From contig JARLIM010000027.1 of assembly GCA_031291725.1 (NCBI GenBank), forward strand, positions 1 to 64,000: a stretch of DNA of 64,000 nt, read 5' to 3'. This stretch comes from Acetobacteraceae bacterium. Its GTDB lineage: Bacteria > Pseudomonadota > Alphaproteobacteria > Acetobacterales > Acetobacteraceae. The notes beneath the pieces are model-generated. The model made no database searches and was not told the DNA's origin. It saw only the letters and a program-made list of their open reading frames with translations. Positions 1 to 10,357 of this stretch are shown here, one piece after another; within the stretch, counting starts at the first letter, position 1, and every line of letters starts with the position of its first letter. The translations under genes and the position numbers were made by a program.

Positions 1-162
1 AGGCCGCGCCGCTCCCAACCGCCCACGGCGCCGCGCAGCGCACGCAGCACCGCCGACAGGCTCAGACATGGGGAGAGGGGCGCGGATGAGGGCATACGCA
101 ACTAACAACATGTTATTTGGATTAACTCAAGACAATTCGCAGCGCCCCTCGTGCCGCTGGCA

Positions 163-2973
163 TTACACTGCCGCCGTCCCTGGTTTCCCCTGGGAAAGCT
201 GCGCCACCGGGGTGGATTTGGTTTCGCAAACCAATTGGGCGAGGAATTCCGTTTGCTGGCGGGCGTCGAATTCGTGCCAGAAGGCGGCACTCGGCGCCAC
301 CGTGCCGTGATCGCGCAGAACGAAATCCGCGATGGCCGCATCGATCAACTCCGGCGAATCATCCCCCGACAGGCACAGATGTGGCACGCCGAAATGTGCC
401 AGCATCGGACGGATCACCGATTCATGCGGTGTGAAAGCCAGGATCGGGCGACAGGCGCGGACATAATCGAACACCTTGGCGGGCAATTGCGTGCTCACCT
501 TGCCAGGGCCAGCGAGGTCGAGCAGCAGCAGGATATCGGCCTGCAACATCACCTCCAACGCTTCCTCACGCGGGGCCATGCGGTCATCGAGCGACAGACA
601 ACCCGCTTGGATCAATTGGCGATATTCCGGCAGTTCGACATTGACACCGTCATTCTCAATCGGGCCGAGCAGGTGCAGAGCCACCTGATCGGCGGACAGA
701 CGGCCCGAGGCGATCAACCGGGCGAGAGAGGCGACCAGCGGGGTGGGGGTGCGGTCGGCATAGATCACACCGACATGCACCAAACGTCGCCGACGCCGCA
801 CCGTCACCGGATGCGGCTTTATGCCGTCTTCCGGGTCGAAGCCGTTCCAGATCAGCCGAATTTTGTGCAACTGCCCGGCATGGCGGCGGGACCACATCTG
901 CTGCACGGCCTCGGTGTTGGCGATCACCACATCCGCGAAGGTGAACACCATCCATTCCATGCAACTGTCGAATAGCCGCGAGCGCAGGCCGGGTCGGGCG
1001 ACGTTGCCGAGTAATGGATCGCGGAAATCGGCGATCCAGCGATTGCCATAGCGCAGCTTCAGCATCAGCGCCGTCAGATGGGTGGCAATCGGCGGGTGGC
1101 TGGAGATGATCACCATCTCGGGGTGCCGCGCCACCTGCGCCCGCGACACCCGCAATGCATGAGGTATCCAGGACAGCCGATCGTCGAACGGCATCAACAT
1201 CCGGTTAAAGGCGCCCAGCAGGCGGCTGGCATCCCATCGGCTTTGGGACAGATCGGCCGGCAGCGGCACGCGCTCGGTCGGATGCGCTGCCTTGACGCTC
1301 GACATCGCATCGTTCCAGCGTGAGACAACCGAGACGCGATGGCCCAGTCGCGCCAGATATTTGGCAAACCGCGCCGGGCGGGCGGCGCCAATGGCGTTCT
1401 CGGGCGGGAAGTAATAGGCCAGCAGCAGCACTGGCGGCCGCTCGCCCTGCACGGGTTCTGGATGCGGCTTGGCCAGCCCCACGCGGATCAACGCCTCGCT
1501 GACCTTCTCGCGCAGGAAGGCGAACATGTCCTCCCGCTCAGGGCCGGACAGCACGCCATAGGACACCAGTAGAAAATACACTGCCAACCAACCGGCACTG
1601 GCGACGAAACCGAACAGACCGAGATGGGCATTCGTCCAACGCCCGAGCACGAAAATGCCCAATGCCAAGATCAGCATCGGCAAAAACACGCCCAGCCTCA
1701 CCGGCACGCGATGCGCCCGCCACGCCAGCACCCAAAAAACCACCATATAGACGGCCCAGGTCGCAAGCGTTGAGGCCGTCGCGCCATACAGGCCGAACGG
1801 GACGATCAGCAGGAAATTGAGCAGGAAATTCACCCCCGCACTGACCAGGCCCACACGTCCCACCACGCCCGAACGCTTGTCGATCAGCAGCAGGTTGCGA
1901 AAGAAATCGCCGCATTCACGCAGCACATAGGCGAACACCAGCGCGGGCAGCACGAAATCCGGTGGAAAATAATCCGGCGGCACCATGAAACGCAGCAGCA
2001 ACAGCGCATTCAGGCACACCCCCAGCGCGACGAAGAACAACGCGAACATCAGATAATGCGCAACGCGGGCAAACTGCGCCTTCCACTCCTCGCGCCCGGA
2101 AAAACGGTAGAGTGTGACGTTCCAACTCTTGCCGAAAGAATCCCCCACCAGGATCGAGACCAGGAACGCGAAGCGATAGGCCAGCGCGTAGCGGCCCAGA
2201 TCGCTCAGCGACACCGCATCGGTGAGGAAAAATCGGTCGGAGAAATGGATCGCAAAGGCCGATAGGCTGGCCAGCACCAGCGGTCCGCCGAAGCGGATAA
2301 ATTGCGGCACGAATTCACGCTGAAAGCGCATCCCAACTTCGCGGGTGATTCGCGTTGCCAGAAACACCGTCCCCAACCCGGTCACGATCAGCTTGCTGTA
2401 CACAAAGCCATAAACGCCCTCGCCCGCAAAGCCGATGAAATAAATATTGCAAGCCAGGGTCAGCACCAGCTGAACCATCGAATAATAGAAAAAAAACTTC
2501 GCCCGCTGCCGGATGCGCTCATAGGTCAAGATGACTTCGGCAAGGTTGGAAAACCACATGCCGATAAAGGCAAGCTGCAACAACCCGGTGCCGTTGGCAT
2601 TGTGGAACAGCGTCTCGCCCAGCGGACCTGCCACCAGCAGGCACAGGCCGCAAATGACCGTGTTGAGCAAGCTGGCCGACAGCACGCTGGTCGACGCAAT
2701 GGCATTTTCGCCATCCACCGTGCTCTGATCATGAAACAACCGCGCCAGCACCGCGCCCACGCTTTGCAGGCCGAAGGTGATGCCGATGGCCTGGGTGCTG
2801 AGTTCGATCAGCTCCAGCGAGCCATATTGCCGGGCGCTGAGATAATGCGAATAGAACGGGATCGCCAAAAACCCCACGGCCCGGCTGGCGATGTTGCCCA
2901 CCAGGTACAGCGACGAGGCTTGCAGCACACCGCCGATTTCAGCCTTGCGCTTCTGTTTCTCGCCCTCAAGCAC
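163..2973 (-). CDS. Fusion: N-terminal Wzx/MATE-like polysaccharide flippase + C-terminal GT4-like glycosyltransferase
   Basis: 936 aa ORF. N-half is a multi-TM flippase-like sequence (SLYLVGNIASRAVGFLAIPFYSHYLSARQYGSLELI); C-half begins LLLAYYFPPENAIGAARPARFAKYLARLGHRVSVVS, typical of GT4-type N-termini. Confidence 0.85.
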   Translation of the reverse strand: MLEGEKQKRKAEIGGVLQASSLYLVGNIASRAVGFLAIPFYSHYLSARQYGSLELIELSTQAIGITFGLQSVGAVLARLFHDQSTVDGENAIASTSVLSASLLNTVICGLCLLVAGPLGETLFHNANGTGLLQLAFIGMWFSNLAEVILTYERIRQRAKFFFYYSMVQLVLTLACNIYFIGFAGEGVYGFVYSKLIVTGLGTVFLATRITREVGMRFQREFVPQFIRFGGPLVLASLSAFAIHFSDRFFLTDAVSLSDLGRYALAYRFAFLVSILVGDSFGKSWNVTLYRFSGREEWKAQFARVAHYLMFALFFVALGVCLNALLLLRFMVPPDYFPPDFVLPALVFAYVLRECGDFFRNLLLIDKRSGVVGRVGLVSAGVNFLLNFLLIVPFGLYGATASTLATWAVYMVVFWVLAWRAHRVPVRLGVFLPMLILALGIFVLGRWTNAHLGLFGFVASAGWLAVYFLLVSYGVLSGPEREDMFAFLREKVSEALIRVGLAKPHPEPVQGERPPVLLLAYYFPPENAIGAARPARFAKYLARLGHRVSVVSRWNDAMSSVKAAHPTERVPLPADLSQSRWDASRLLGAFNRMLMPFDDRLSWIPHALRVSRAQVARHPEMVIISSHPPIATHLTALMLKLRYGNRWIADFRDPLLGNVARPGLRSRLFDSCMEWMVFTFADVVIANTEAVQQMWSRRHAGQLHKIRLIWNGFDPEDGIKPHPVTVRRRRRLVHVGVIYADRTPTPLVASLARLIASGRLSADQVALHLLGPIENDGVNVELPEYRQLIQAGCLSLDDRMAPREEALEVMLQADILLLLDLAGPGKVSTQLPAKVFDYVRACRPILAFTPHESVIRPMLAHFGVPHLCLSGDDSPELIDAAIADFVLRDHGTVAPSAAFWHEFDARQQTEFLAQLVCETKSTPVAQLSQGKPGTAAV

Positions 2974-3006
2974 ACTGGAATTCCTGGCAAAGTGACAACG
3001 GGCACA

Positions 3007-4077
3007 TCAGACGGACGATGCCGCAATATCGGCGGTGGAGTCCTGCGCGCGCGGCGGCAGCACGGTGGGGTCGAGCAGAAAGGGCACCCGATCGAGCGGC
3101 GCGAAGCCGCCGGGCAGCATATCGCCCATCTGCGCCAGCGCCGCATCCAATGAGGCGATAAACACACGCTGCCCGGCCTCGTCGCGGACATAGGGGTTGC
3201 GCCCCGGAGAGAGAGAGGAGGAGTGAAAGCTCAACGAGAACACCCCCTGCCCGCGCGCCAATAATCCACGCAACAGACGCTGCATCGCCCCCACATCGTT
3301 GCCCTCCGGCGACAGCGTGATGCGCTCGGCACAGCGTGTGCGGGCGAACAACGCACCGGCGGCATGCCCAAGCGGACCGAGACGGTCGCTCAGCCCGATT
3401 CGTCCATTGGCGAACCGACTGCCCCACCCCACCACATCACGGCATAACGGCACTTCGAGCAGGCGGCGTTGCGCACCGAACCAGAACAGCCCGGCATCGT
3501 CATGCCGATAATCCGGCCCGCCCTGGCGCGAAAAATTGGTGCGTGGCGCAATCGAGGTGTCGATGAAAAAGCCGTGCTTCTCCAGCAGATGCGGCGTGTT
3601 GCGGCTCAGCCCGTAACGCCCGGCGCGAAAGATCGTCGGAGCCACTCCGAAGCGGCGTTCGAACAGTGATTTCAAGGTGAGCAGCTTCTGCTCTTCCTGA
3701 TTGGCGTCCAGATTGGTGAGGTAGGAATTGCGCGGCGATGACACTTCCCCGAAAGGCGGCGTCACCCACGGGTGCAATTGCAGACCCAGCACGCATTGGC
3801 CGCGCTCCCACAGCGCGCGCAGGCTGGCCACCGCCGCCTCATCCTGCAACACCGGCTGTGTGACCAGAAAGGTCGGCACCGCGCGATGGCGGGCGAACAA
3901 GGCGGCAAGCGCGGTCAGATCGTGCAGATGCTCGGTGGAACGCGCGGTGTCGCGCAGCGGGTGGTTCCAGTCGAAATCCTCTTCGGCATCGATCACCAGC
4001 GTGCCCACCAGCGGCGGCACCGCCGCCTGGGCGAGCGCGCGGACATTGGGGAAGATCTGACGCTGAGAGGTGCTCAC
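3007..4077 (-). CDS. Polysaccharide deacetylase-like protein (WalW-like)
   Basis: VGTLVIDAEEDFDWNHP, LQLHPWVTPPF, RAGRYGLSRNT. Chosen GTG start at 4077 overlaps the upstream HAD stop as GTGA; the longer ORF-track start at 4197 is rejected. Confidence 0.75.
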   Translation of the reverse strand: MSTSQRQIFPNVRALAQAAVPPLVGTLVIDAEEDFDWNHPLRDTARSTEHLHDLTALAALFARHRAVPTFLVTQPVLQDEAAVASLRALWERGQCVLGLQLHPWVTPPFGEVSSPRNSYLTNLDANQEEQKLLTLKSLFERRFGVAPTIFRAGRYGLSRNTPHLLEKHGFFIDTSIAPRTNFSRQGGPDYRHDDAGLFWFGAQRRLLEVPLCRDVVGWGSRFANGRIGLSDRLGPLGHAAGALFARTRCAERITLSPEGNDVGAMQRLLRGLLARGQGVFSLSFHSSSLSPGRNPYVRDEAGQRVFIASLDAALAQMGDMLPGGFAPLDRVPFLLDPTVLPPRAQDSTADIAASSV

Positions 4078-4532
4078 AACAGCTGATCCGGATGCAGATG
4101 CATGATGCCAAAAGCGTCGCACCCCGGGGCCACGTCCTCGGTACGGTCGTCGATCAAGGCAATCGCGCCGATGCGCGCGCACACCATGCCCTTCCAATGC
4201 CGATAGGCGCGCTCGGCCGGGCCTTCGGGACCAGCGAACAGACGGGAATGCCGATGGCGGCGCAGGCGCTGCACCAACGTGGCCAGACCGTCATCGATGT
4301 TGATCACATGGCGGAAATGCGTCGCCGCCAGCAGATCGGTCTCCAACGCCAAATCCTCCCAGATCTGCCGCTCGCTGCCCAGGGCGCGGAAGGTGACGAT
4401 GCTGTGGATGATGTGCGGGGTCTCGGCAATGAAGCGATGCATCGCCGGCGAGGCGCCGTGGCCGACAAGCGTGTCGTCGAAATCCCAGGCCAAGGCAGGC
4501 AAGCCGCGCAGTCGATCAAAAGCCTCGCTCAT
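4074..4532 (-). CDS. HAD-like hydrolase
   Basis: MSEAFDRLRGLPALAWDFDDTLVGHG (DxDxT motif) ... IGAIALIDDRTEDV. ATG overlaps the upstream GT stop (ATGA). Confidence 0.75.
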   Translation of the reverse strand: MSEAFDRLRGLPALAWDFDDTLVGHGASPAMHRFIAETPHIIHSIVTFRALGSERQIWEDLALETDLLAATHFRHVINIDDGLATLVQRLRRHRHSRLFAGPEGPAERAYRHWKGMVCARIGAIALIDDRTEDVAPGCDAFGIMHLHPDQLL

Positions 4533-5758
4533 GCCGCCGGTCTCCGTTGTGCCAACACGCTGCGGAAGACGCGCACCTGGCCCTCGGTCGTCTCGTCCCA
4601 ACCGAAGCGTTCGGCATATGCACGGGTGGCGGCGCGGTCTGGCGGGGTGGCGAACACGGTTTTGGCCGCCTCGGCAATGCCGTTGCCGGAATTCTCCCGT
4701 ATAATCAACCCAGCTTCCGGGGCCTGCACCACTTCCGGGTTGCCGGCAATGTTGGAGGCGATCACCTTCGTGCCGCACGCCATCGCCTCAAGCAGCACAT
4801 TCGCCCAGCCTTCCCGGCTGGATGCCAACACCATCGCATCGCCCGCTGCGTAATAGGCCGCCAGTGCCGCATGCGGCCGCGTGCCGAGAAAATGCACCCG
4901 CTCGGCCACCCCCAAACGCTGCGCCAACGCCTGCAACGCCGCCCGCTCCGGCCCGTCACCCACCAGGGCGAGATGCACGCCCGGCAGCGCCACCAGGGCG
5001 GACATCGTCAGGCTGTGGCGCTTGCGCTCGATCAGATGGCCGACGGAGACCAGCAACTTCGTCTCAGCCGAAATCCCGATCTCCGCACGCACCGCGCTGC
5101 CATCGACCGGGCGGAACTGTGCCAGATCGATGCCGTTGCGCAGCACATGCACCTTGCCGGGTGCGGCGCCGAGTTCCACCAACCGCTCCCCCAACGCCGC
5201 ACTGACCGAGATCAGCGCATCCGCCTGGGTGATCGCGTCGACGATGCGACGGCGCGGCACCGGATAATCCGGCAATTGCGTCACATCCGACCCACGCGCG
5301 GTGATCGTCACCGGCAGACCGAAACGCCGGCCCAGCATCACGGCCGCCACCCCGTCAGGATAGACATAATGCGCGTCGATCACATCCACCCGCCTGCCTT
5401 CCCGCAGCAACCGTGCCAGCACAGGGGCTGCGGCGCGGTAGAGCAGGTCGGGGGCGTGGTTCATGCCGAATTTCGGGATCGCCAGATAGCGCGGATGCAG
5501 CACGGTGATGCCGTGTCGCACCTCCTGCGCCGGGATTGCCGCGAAATGCGCCCAGCCGAAATGGCGACCGATGGCGGCGGCAAGCCGGCCCTGCGGGTAA
5601 TACGGCACCGGGGCCACCACCACACTGCGCGCCTTGCCGGAGGCGAGCAGATGCCGCAGACGGTTCTCAACGAACACGCCGTGATGCGGTTGGCCCGCGT
5701 TGGGATACAACGTGCTGAAGGTCAGCAGATGCAGGGAAGATGCGTCATCCTGGCCCAT
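4529..5758 (-). CDS. Glycosyltransferase family 4
   Basis: LHLLTFSTLYPNAGQPHHGVFVENRLRHLL ... GRRVDVIDAHYVYPDGVAA ... SSREGWANVLLEAMACGTKVIASNIAGNPEVV (GT4 E(x7)E-type C-domain). Confidence 0.9.
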   Translation of the reverse strand: MGQDDASSLHLLTFSTLYPNAGQPHHGVFVENRLRHLLASGKARSVVVAPVPYYPQGRLAAAIGRHFGWAHFAAIPAQEVRHGITVLHPRYLAIPKFGMNHAPDLLYRAAAPVLARLLREGRRVDVIDAHYVYPDGVAAVMLGRRFGLPVTITARGSDVTQLPDYPVPRRRIVDAITQADALISVSAALGERLVELGAAPGKVHVLRNGIDLAQFRPVDGSAVRAEIGISAETKLLVSVGHLIERKRHSLTMSALVALPGVHLALVGDGPERAALQALAQRLGVAERVHFLGTRPHAALAAYYAAGDAMVLASSREGWANVLLEAMACGTKVIASNIAGNPEVVQAPEAGLIIRENSGNGIAEAAKTVFATPPDRAATRAYAERFGWDETTEGQVRVFRSVLAQRRPAA

Positions 5759-5762
5759 CGCA

Positions 5763-8522
5763 TTACTTCCCGCCGCGCAGATCCTTCACCAACCGGCGCG
5801 CATCCTCCTGTTCGGGGAAGGCGGTGCTTTGTTCGGCCAGCGGTTGCAACACAGCCAATGACTCGTCTTTCTTGCCGAGCTTGGAAAGCGCAAAACCGTA
5901 ATGATACGACACGGTTGGATCGTTGAGCGCCTTGGCCGCCTGCGCGAGCAGGGGCAGACCGCCCTCGACTTCGTTGGCGCGCACCAAAATCCAGCCCAGC
6001 GTATCGGCCGATTGCGCCGACGGCCGCAGCACGAAGGCCCGTCGCGCCAACGGCAACGCCCGGCGGTCGCCCTTGAGCGCATAGAGCCAGGCCAGATTGT
6101 TCATCGTATCGGCATCGTCGGGTTGCAGGGCGGAGAGCAATTCCAGCGTGGCGATGGCTGCATCGTTCTTGTCCAGCCCAAGCTGCAGATTGGCCTGCAG
6201 ACGCAGCGCGTCCAGGTCCTTCGGGCTTTGAGCCAGCCACGCCGACAAGGTGGCGCTCGCCTCGGTGGGGTTTCCGGCCTGGATGTAGGTGGTGGCGGTC
6301 TTGAGCGCCAAGGCCAGCGAAGGCGTCTGTCTCAGCAGACCGGCATACATCTCAGCCGCCTCCGTGGTGTTGCCATTGGCCAGCGCCAGATCGGCACGCA
6401 GGATCAGCGATTGCGGGCGCGTGCTCTCATTGGCCGAAGCCGCCTCGATCACCTGTTGCGCCGCTGCCTGGCCGCCGGAGACCAGTTCATTGCCAAGCTG
6501 CAGGCGCATGAAATCAAGATTGCCCGGCTGGTTCTTCAATGCGTCAACCAAGGTGGCGCGGGCGCCGGCATAGTCGTGCTGCGTCTCCTGCAGCCCCACC
6601 AGCTCACCAACCAACGACACCTCGCCCGGCAGCAGGGCGATCATTTTGCGATAGACCGCAATGGCTTCCGGCTCACGATGCAATGCCACCAGCGCGTGCG
6701 CGCGGACCAATTGCTGCTGCAACGGGGCCGCCTCTGCCTGCGGATTCATCCGGGTGAGCACACCCAGCGCCTTGTCCGGGGCTTGGATTTGCAGATAGAT
6801 CGAGGCCAGAGCCAGACCGATTTTGGCATTTCCAGGGGCCGCCGCGAACGCCGCTTCCAGCAGGCTGACGGCACGCGCCATCCGGCCGGAATTGACCAGA
6901 ATCGGCATCACCACACCCAACGCGCTCTCATCGGCGGGGGTCTGCGTCAGGATGTCGGCCAAACGCCGCTCGGCATCGTCGCCACGGCCCTCGATCTGGT
7001 CGAGCTGGGCAAGCCCGACGCGCGGGGCAACCAAACTCGGATTGACGGCAAGCATCTCCTCATATTGCCGCCGGGCCGCGGCGTATTCCTGCCGCATCGT
7101 CAACACGGCCGCGTTGAGCAGATTGACCTGCTCGCTGTTGCCTTGCTCGGCCCGCAGTCTGTCCAACACCCGTCCAGCCGCGTCGACGTCACCGGCGCGC
7201 AACGCATTGATCACATTGGCTTCATCGGAACCATTGATGTCTGCGATCAGGTTGATGCCGGCACTCGGATCGCTATAGGCCCCCTGCACCTTGTCGGCAT
7301 CGCCGCCGGTGATCGGGTGGGATTGCGGGGCGATGGCCATCGCACGGGTCAGCGTCTTCGCCGCGGCATCGGCCTGCCCGGTCGCCGCATAGGCTTGGCT
7401 GAGGATGTTCAGCACCTCCGAATCCGCCAGGCCGAAGCGCATCGCCTTGGTCAGCGTGGCAATCGCCTGATCCGGGCGCTTACTGACCAGCTGAATGCGC
7501 GCAAGCAATTTGACCCCATCGGGATCGCCCGGATGGCGCGCCATGTAGCGGGTGGCATTGTCCAGCGCCAATTCGTTCTGCCCCAGATCGAGCTTGACCA
7601 GGGCAAGAAAGAAATAGGCACGCGGGAAGCGTTCCATCAGGCCGGACAGCTTCTGAAACTCCAGATCGGCCTGTGCGGATTGCTTGGCGCGGGTCAGCAG
7701 CACGGCGTTCAGATACACCGCCGGCACCGCATTCGGTTGTGCCTTGAGCACCTCATCCACATCGGCGCGGGCGGGTTTGTCCTGGCCGAGATCCAGCTGC
7801 AGATTGGCGCGCTCCAGCCGGGCAGAGATATAGCGCGGCGCGAGGGTGAGCACTTGATTGAGCGTATCCAATGCCGCCGCGCGATTGCCGCGTGCCGACA
7901 ATACTTGCGCCTTGGTCAACATGGCATCCAGGCGATTGGGGTCGATGAACAGCGCGTGCTCGGCCTTCTCCAACGCCAGCGTGTAATCGCCGCTCAGCAA
8001 GGCGATGCGCGCGGCCGTCATCGGCACCGAGGCCGAACGCGGCGAGGCGGCTTCGGCGGTGGCCAGCGACGACATCGCCGCCACCTGATCGCCCAACGTG
8101 TTCAACGCCAGCGCGCGGATCAGCAGCAATTGCGACGTCAGATCGGGGGTGGACAATGGCGGGCGGAATTTATCGACGAGTTCCTTGTTCAACCCCTGGG
8201 CCAGATAGCTCTGCGCCAGCAACACCGGCACATCCTTCTCACCGCCGCCCATCGCCTGCACGCGCTCAAGCTCTTTCTGGGCGGCAACCGCATCACCCAG
8301 CTGCAACAGCGTGTAGCCGAGGCGGTAATGCGCCTCGATGGAATCCGGGTTGTCGCGCACCGCGTTGCGCAACTCCAACGCCGCGCCGCGCGGGTCGCCC
8401 GAGGCCATCATCTGCCGCCCGAGCGCCAGATGGTCCGCCCTGCGTCCAAATTTCCACCATGCGGCACCGCCAGCAGCACCAAGCACCATAAGTGCCAGCA
8501 GGATCAAAACCAGCTTCTTCAT
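5763..8522 (-). CDS. prsT: XrtA/PEP-CTERM system TPR-repeat protein PrsT-like
   Basis: 919 aa, N-terminal signal/anchor MKKLVLILLALMVLGAAGG, then tandem TPR units along the whole length (HYRLGYTLLQLGDAVAAQKELERV etc.); position in the EPS locus. Confidence 0.8.
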   Translation of the reverse strand: MKKLVLILLALMVLGAAGGAAWWKFGRRADHLALGRQMMASGDPRGAALELRNAVRDNPDSIEAHYRLGYTLLQLGDAVAAQKELERVQAMGGGEKDVPVLLAQSYLAQGLNKELVDKFRPPLSTPDLTSQLLLIRALALNTLGDQVAAMSSLATAEAASPRSASVPMTAARIALLSGDYTLALEKAEHALFIDPNRLDAMLTKAQVLSARGNRAAALDTLNQVLTLAPRYISARLERANLQLDLGQDKPARADVDEVLKAQPNAVPAVYLNAVLLTRAKQSAQADLEFQKLSGLMERFPRAYFFLALVKLDLGQNELALDNATRYMARHPGDPDGVKLLARIQLVSKRPDQAIATLTKAMRFGLADSEVLNILSQAYAATGQADAAAKTLTRAMAIAPQSHPITGGDADKVQGAYSDPSAGINLIADINGSDEANVINALRAGDVDAAGRVLDRLRAEQGNSEQVNLLNAAVLTMRQEYAAARRQYEEMLAVNPSLVAPRVGLAQLDQIEGRGDDAERRLADILTQTPADESALGVVMPILVNSGRMARAVSLLEAAFAAAPGNAKIGLALASIYLQIQAPDKALGVLTRMNPQAEAAPLQQQLVRAHALVALHREPEAIAVYRKMIALLPGEVSLVGELVGLQETQHDYAGARATLVDALKNQPGNLDFMRLQLGNELVSGGQAAAQQVIEAASANESTRPQSLILRADLALANGNTTEAAEMYAGLLRQTPSLALALKTATTYIQAGNPTEASATLSAWLAQSPKDLDALRLQANLQLGLDKNDAAIATLELLSALQPDDADTMNNLAWLYALKGDRRALPLARRAFVLRPSAQSADTLGWILVRANEVEGGLPLLAQAAKALNDPTVSYHYGFALSKLGKKDESLAVLQPLAEQSTAFPEQEDARRLVKDLRGGK

Positions 8523-8668
8523 GAAGAACCGTCACACCCCGCCGAAAGCCGCACGGCCATATCCACCATGCGAACGCATTGTTACACCGACACTACTCCG
8601 GCACGACGCTGTTGCCCAGATCAACGCAGACGGCAAAATGCACGCGCTGTGCAAGGACAAACATATTT

Positions 8669-9961
8669 TCAGCGTGCGCCTTCCTGGAACAGGATCACGC
8701 GAATGGTGGAAAAAACAATCACCATATCGAGCCAAAAACTTTGGTGTTTTACGTAGTACAAATCATATGACAGCTTCATTTTGGCATCTTCTACCGAAGC
8801 GCCATACGGATAGTTCACCTGCGCCCACCCGGTCAGCCCCGGTTTGACGGCGCTGCGATCGGCATAAAACGGAATCTGCTCAATCAACTGCGCCACGAAC
8901 ACCGGCCGCTCCGGGCGCGGACCGATAAAGCTCATCTCGCCGCGCAGGATGTTGAACAGCTGCGGCAATTCGTCGATGCGGGTGAGGCGGATGAACTGGC
9001 CGACGCGGGTAATCCGCTTGTCCTCCAGCATCGCCCAAACCGGCCCCGACGCCTCGGCATCCGGGCGCATTGAGCGGAATTTGGTCAATACGAACGGTTT
9101 GCCGTTCAGGCCCACGCGGTCCTGCCGATAAAGGATCGGGCCGGGACTGTCGAAGCGGATGGCAATGATGGTGGCCAGCATCAGCGGCAGGGTGAAGACC
9201 AGCAATCCAAGGCTGAGCACGATATCGGTCAGCCGGTGCAACAGCGCAGACACGCCATGCGCGCGGGAGTCTGGCAGGATGTTCTGGTCGAGCATCTCCA
9301 GATCGATGCGCCGCATATAACGCTCCCAAAACACCGGCGCGGGAATGATGCGCGGCATTCCGGCGGCGGCAAGCCCGGTCAGCTCGGCGGGATGCACGAC
9401 GACGATCGCCCAGATGTCACGCTGGCGCGCCTGTTTCAGTTGGTCGAGCGCATCGGCCGCGGCGAGATCGAATTCGGCGACAACCTCAAAACTGCCGCCG
9501 CCACGCAACGCCACGCCGCGCCGCAACCGCTCACACGCGTCATCGGGCCCCGCCAGAACAAGGCGGCGCACAAACACGCCCGAACGCAACGCATGGCCGA
9601 ATACCGCGCGAATCAGCGCATTCAGCGCCAGACAGCCAAGGCAGGCGAACAGGATGAGCCTCAGACATCCCAGATCGCCCGGTGCATTCTGCTCGTCGCG
9701 CAGCGCCACCAGCAGCACGGCACAGGACATCGAGAACAGCAAAGCAAGGACGAATTTGGTCACCACGCCGCGACTGCGCATGAAATTCTCGCCACGATAG
9801 GCCCCGGTGGCCAGCGACATCGCCGCCAGGGCGGTGGCGAGCACCAAAGCGAGATCGATCGTGACGGCATCATTGAAAAGCCCGCCCCCGGCAATGACCG
9901 CAAGGGCCAGCAGAAAGCAGGCGGCAAATTCCAGAAATCCGAGAACAAAAAACTCGGCCAT
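8669..9961 (-). CDS. Exopolysaccharide polyprenyl glycosylphosphotransferase (undecaprenyl-phosphate sugar transferase, TIGR03013-like)
   Basis: MLATIIAIRFDSPGPILYRQDRVGLNGKPFVLTKFRSMRPDAE ... GLTGWAQVNYPYGASVEDAKMKLSYDLYYVKHQS; start taken at MAEFFVLGFLEF. Confidence 0.9.
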   Translation of the reverse strand: MAEFFVLGFLEFAACFLLALAVIAGGGLFNDAVTIDLALVLATALAAMSLATGAYRGENFMRSRGVVTKFVLALLFSMSCAVLLVALRDEQNAPGDLGCLRLILFACLGCLALNALIRAVFGHALRSGVFVRRLVLAGPDDACERLRRGVALRGGGSFEVVAEFDLAAADALDQLKQARQRDIWAIVVVHPAELTGLAAAGMPRIIPAPVFWERYMRRIDLEMLDQNILPDSRAHGVSALLHRLTDIVLSLGLLVFTLPLMLATIIAIRFDSPGPILYRQDRVGLNGKPFVLTKFRSMRPDAEASGPVWAMLEDKRITRVGQFIRLTRIDELPQLFNILRGEMSFIGPRPERPVFVAQLIEQIPFYADRSAVKPGLTGWAQVNYPYGASVEDAKMKLSYDLYYVKHQSFWLDMVIVFSTIRVILFQEGAR

Positions 9962-10190
9962 ACAGGAACATTCCTCCAAGCGCAGCGTGGCCCAACAGAA
10001 AACCCGCGCAGCAGAGCATCGCCTCATCGCAAGAGACGCCGAACGATGCAAGACTGAACATGAAAAACCCAACGTCTTAAAAGACAGACTTTGCCAGAGA
10101 TTCGCTCCGGTGCTAGATCTCGATGGCTTTCCAGGCTAGCAGACACACCCCGCCGCTGCGTCCCTTTAGGGCAATGCGGGTGATATCGAT

Positions 10191-10266
10191 AGGCGCGTAG
10201 CTCAGTGGCAGAGCGCTGCTTTAACATGGCAGAGGTCGTGGGTTCGATTCCCATCCGCGCCTACCA
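10191..10266 (+). tRNA. tRNA-like gene; cloverleaf reads anticodon AAC (Val), atypical
   Basis: AGGCGCG...CGCGCCT acceptor pairing, GCTC/GAGC D-stem, CTGCT-TTAACAT-GGCAG anticodon arm, GTGGG-TTCGATT-CCCAT T-arm, encoded ACCA end. One extra C lies between T-stem and acceptor stem. Confidence 0.7.
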
Positions 10267-10357
10267 CGCCTTCGCAACGAGGAGCGAAGGCGTGAACATA
10301 GGTTGCGTCAATATGGTCTTCGCGGGTAACGGTGTGCGTAAGTTCTCAGATGAGGTA

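Noticed and set aside
1-162. Possible minus-strand gene running off the left edge
   Set aside because: Too short in the window to choose frame or start.
5901-8756. 951-aa plus-strand ORF
   Set aside because: Antisense to prsT; composition (Arg/Gln/His-rich, no domain pattern) is typical of shadow ORFs in high-GC DNA.
10205-10357. N-terminal extension of the export lipoprotein ORF
   Set aside because: Starts inside the tRNA-like gene; the lipoprotein signal peptide begins at MVMRVLGAF (10358).
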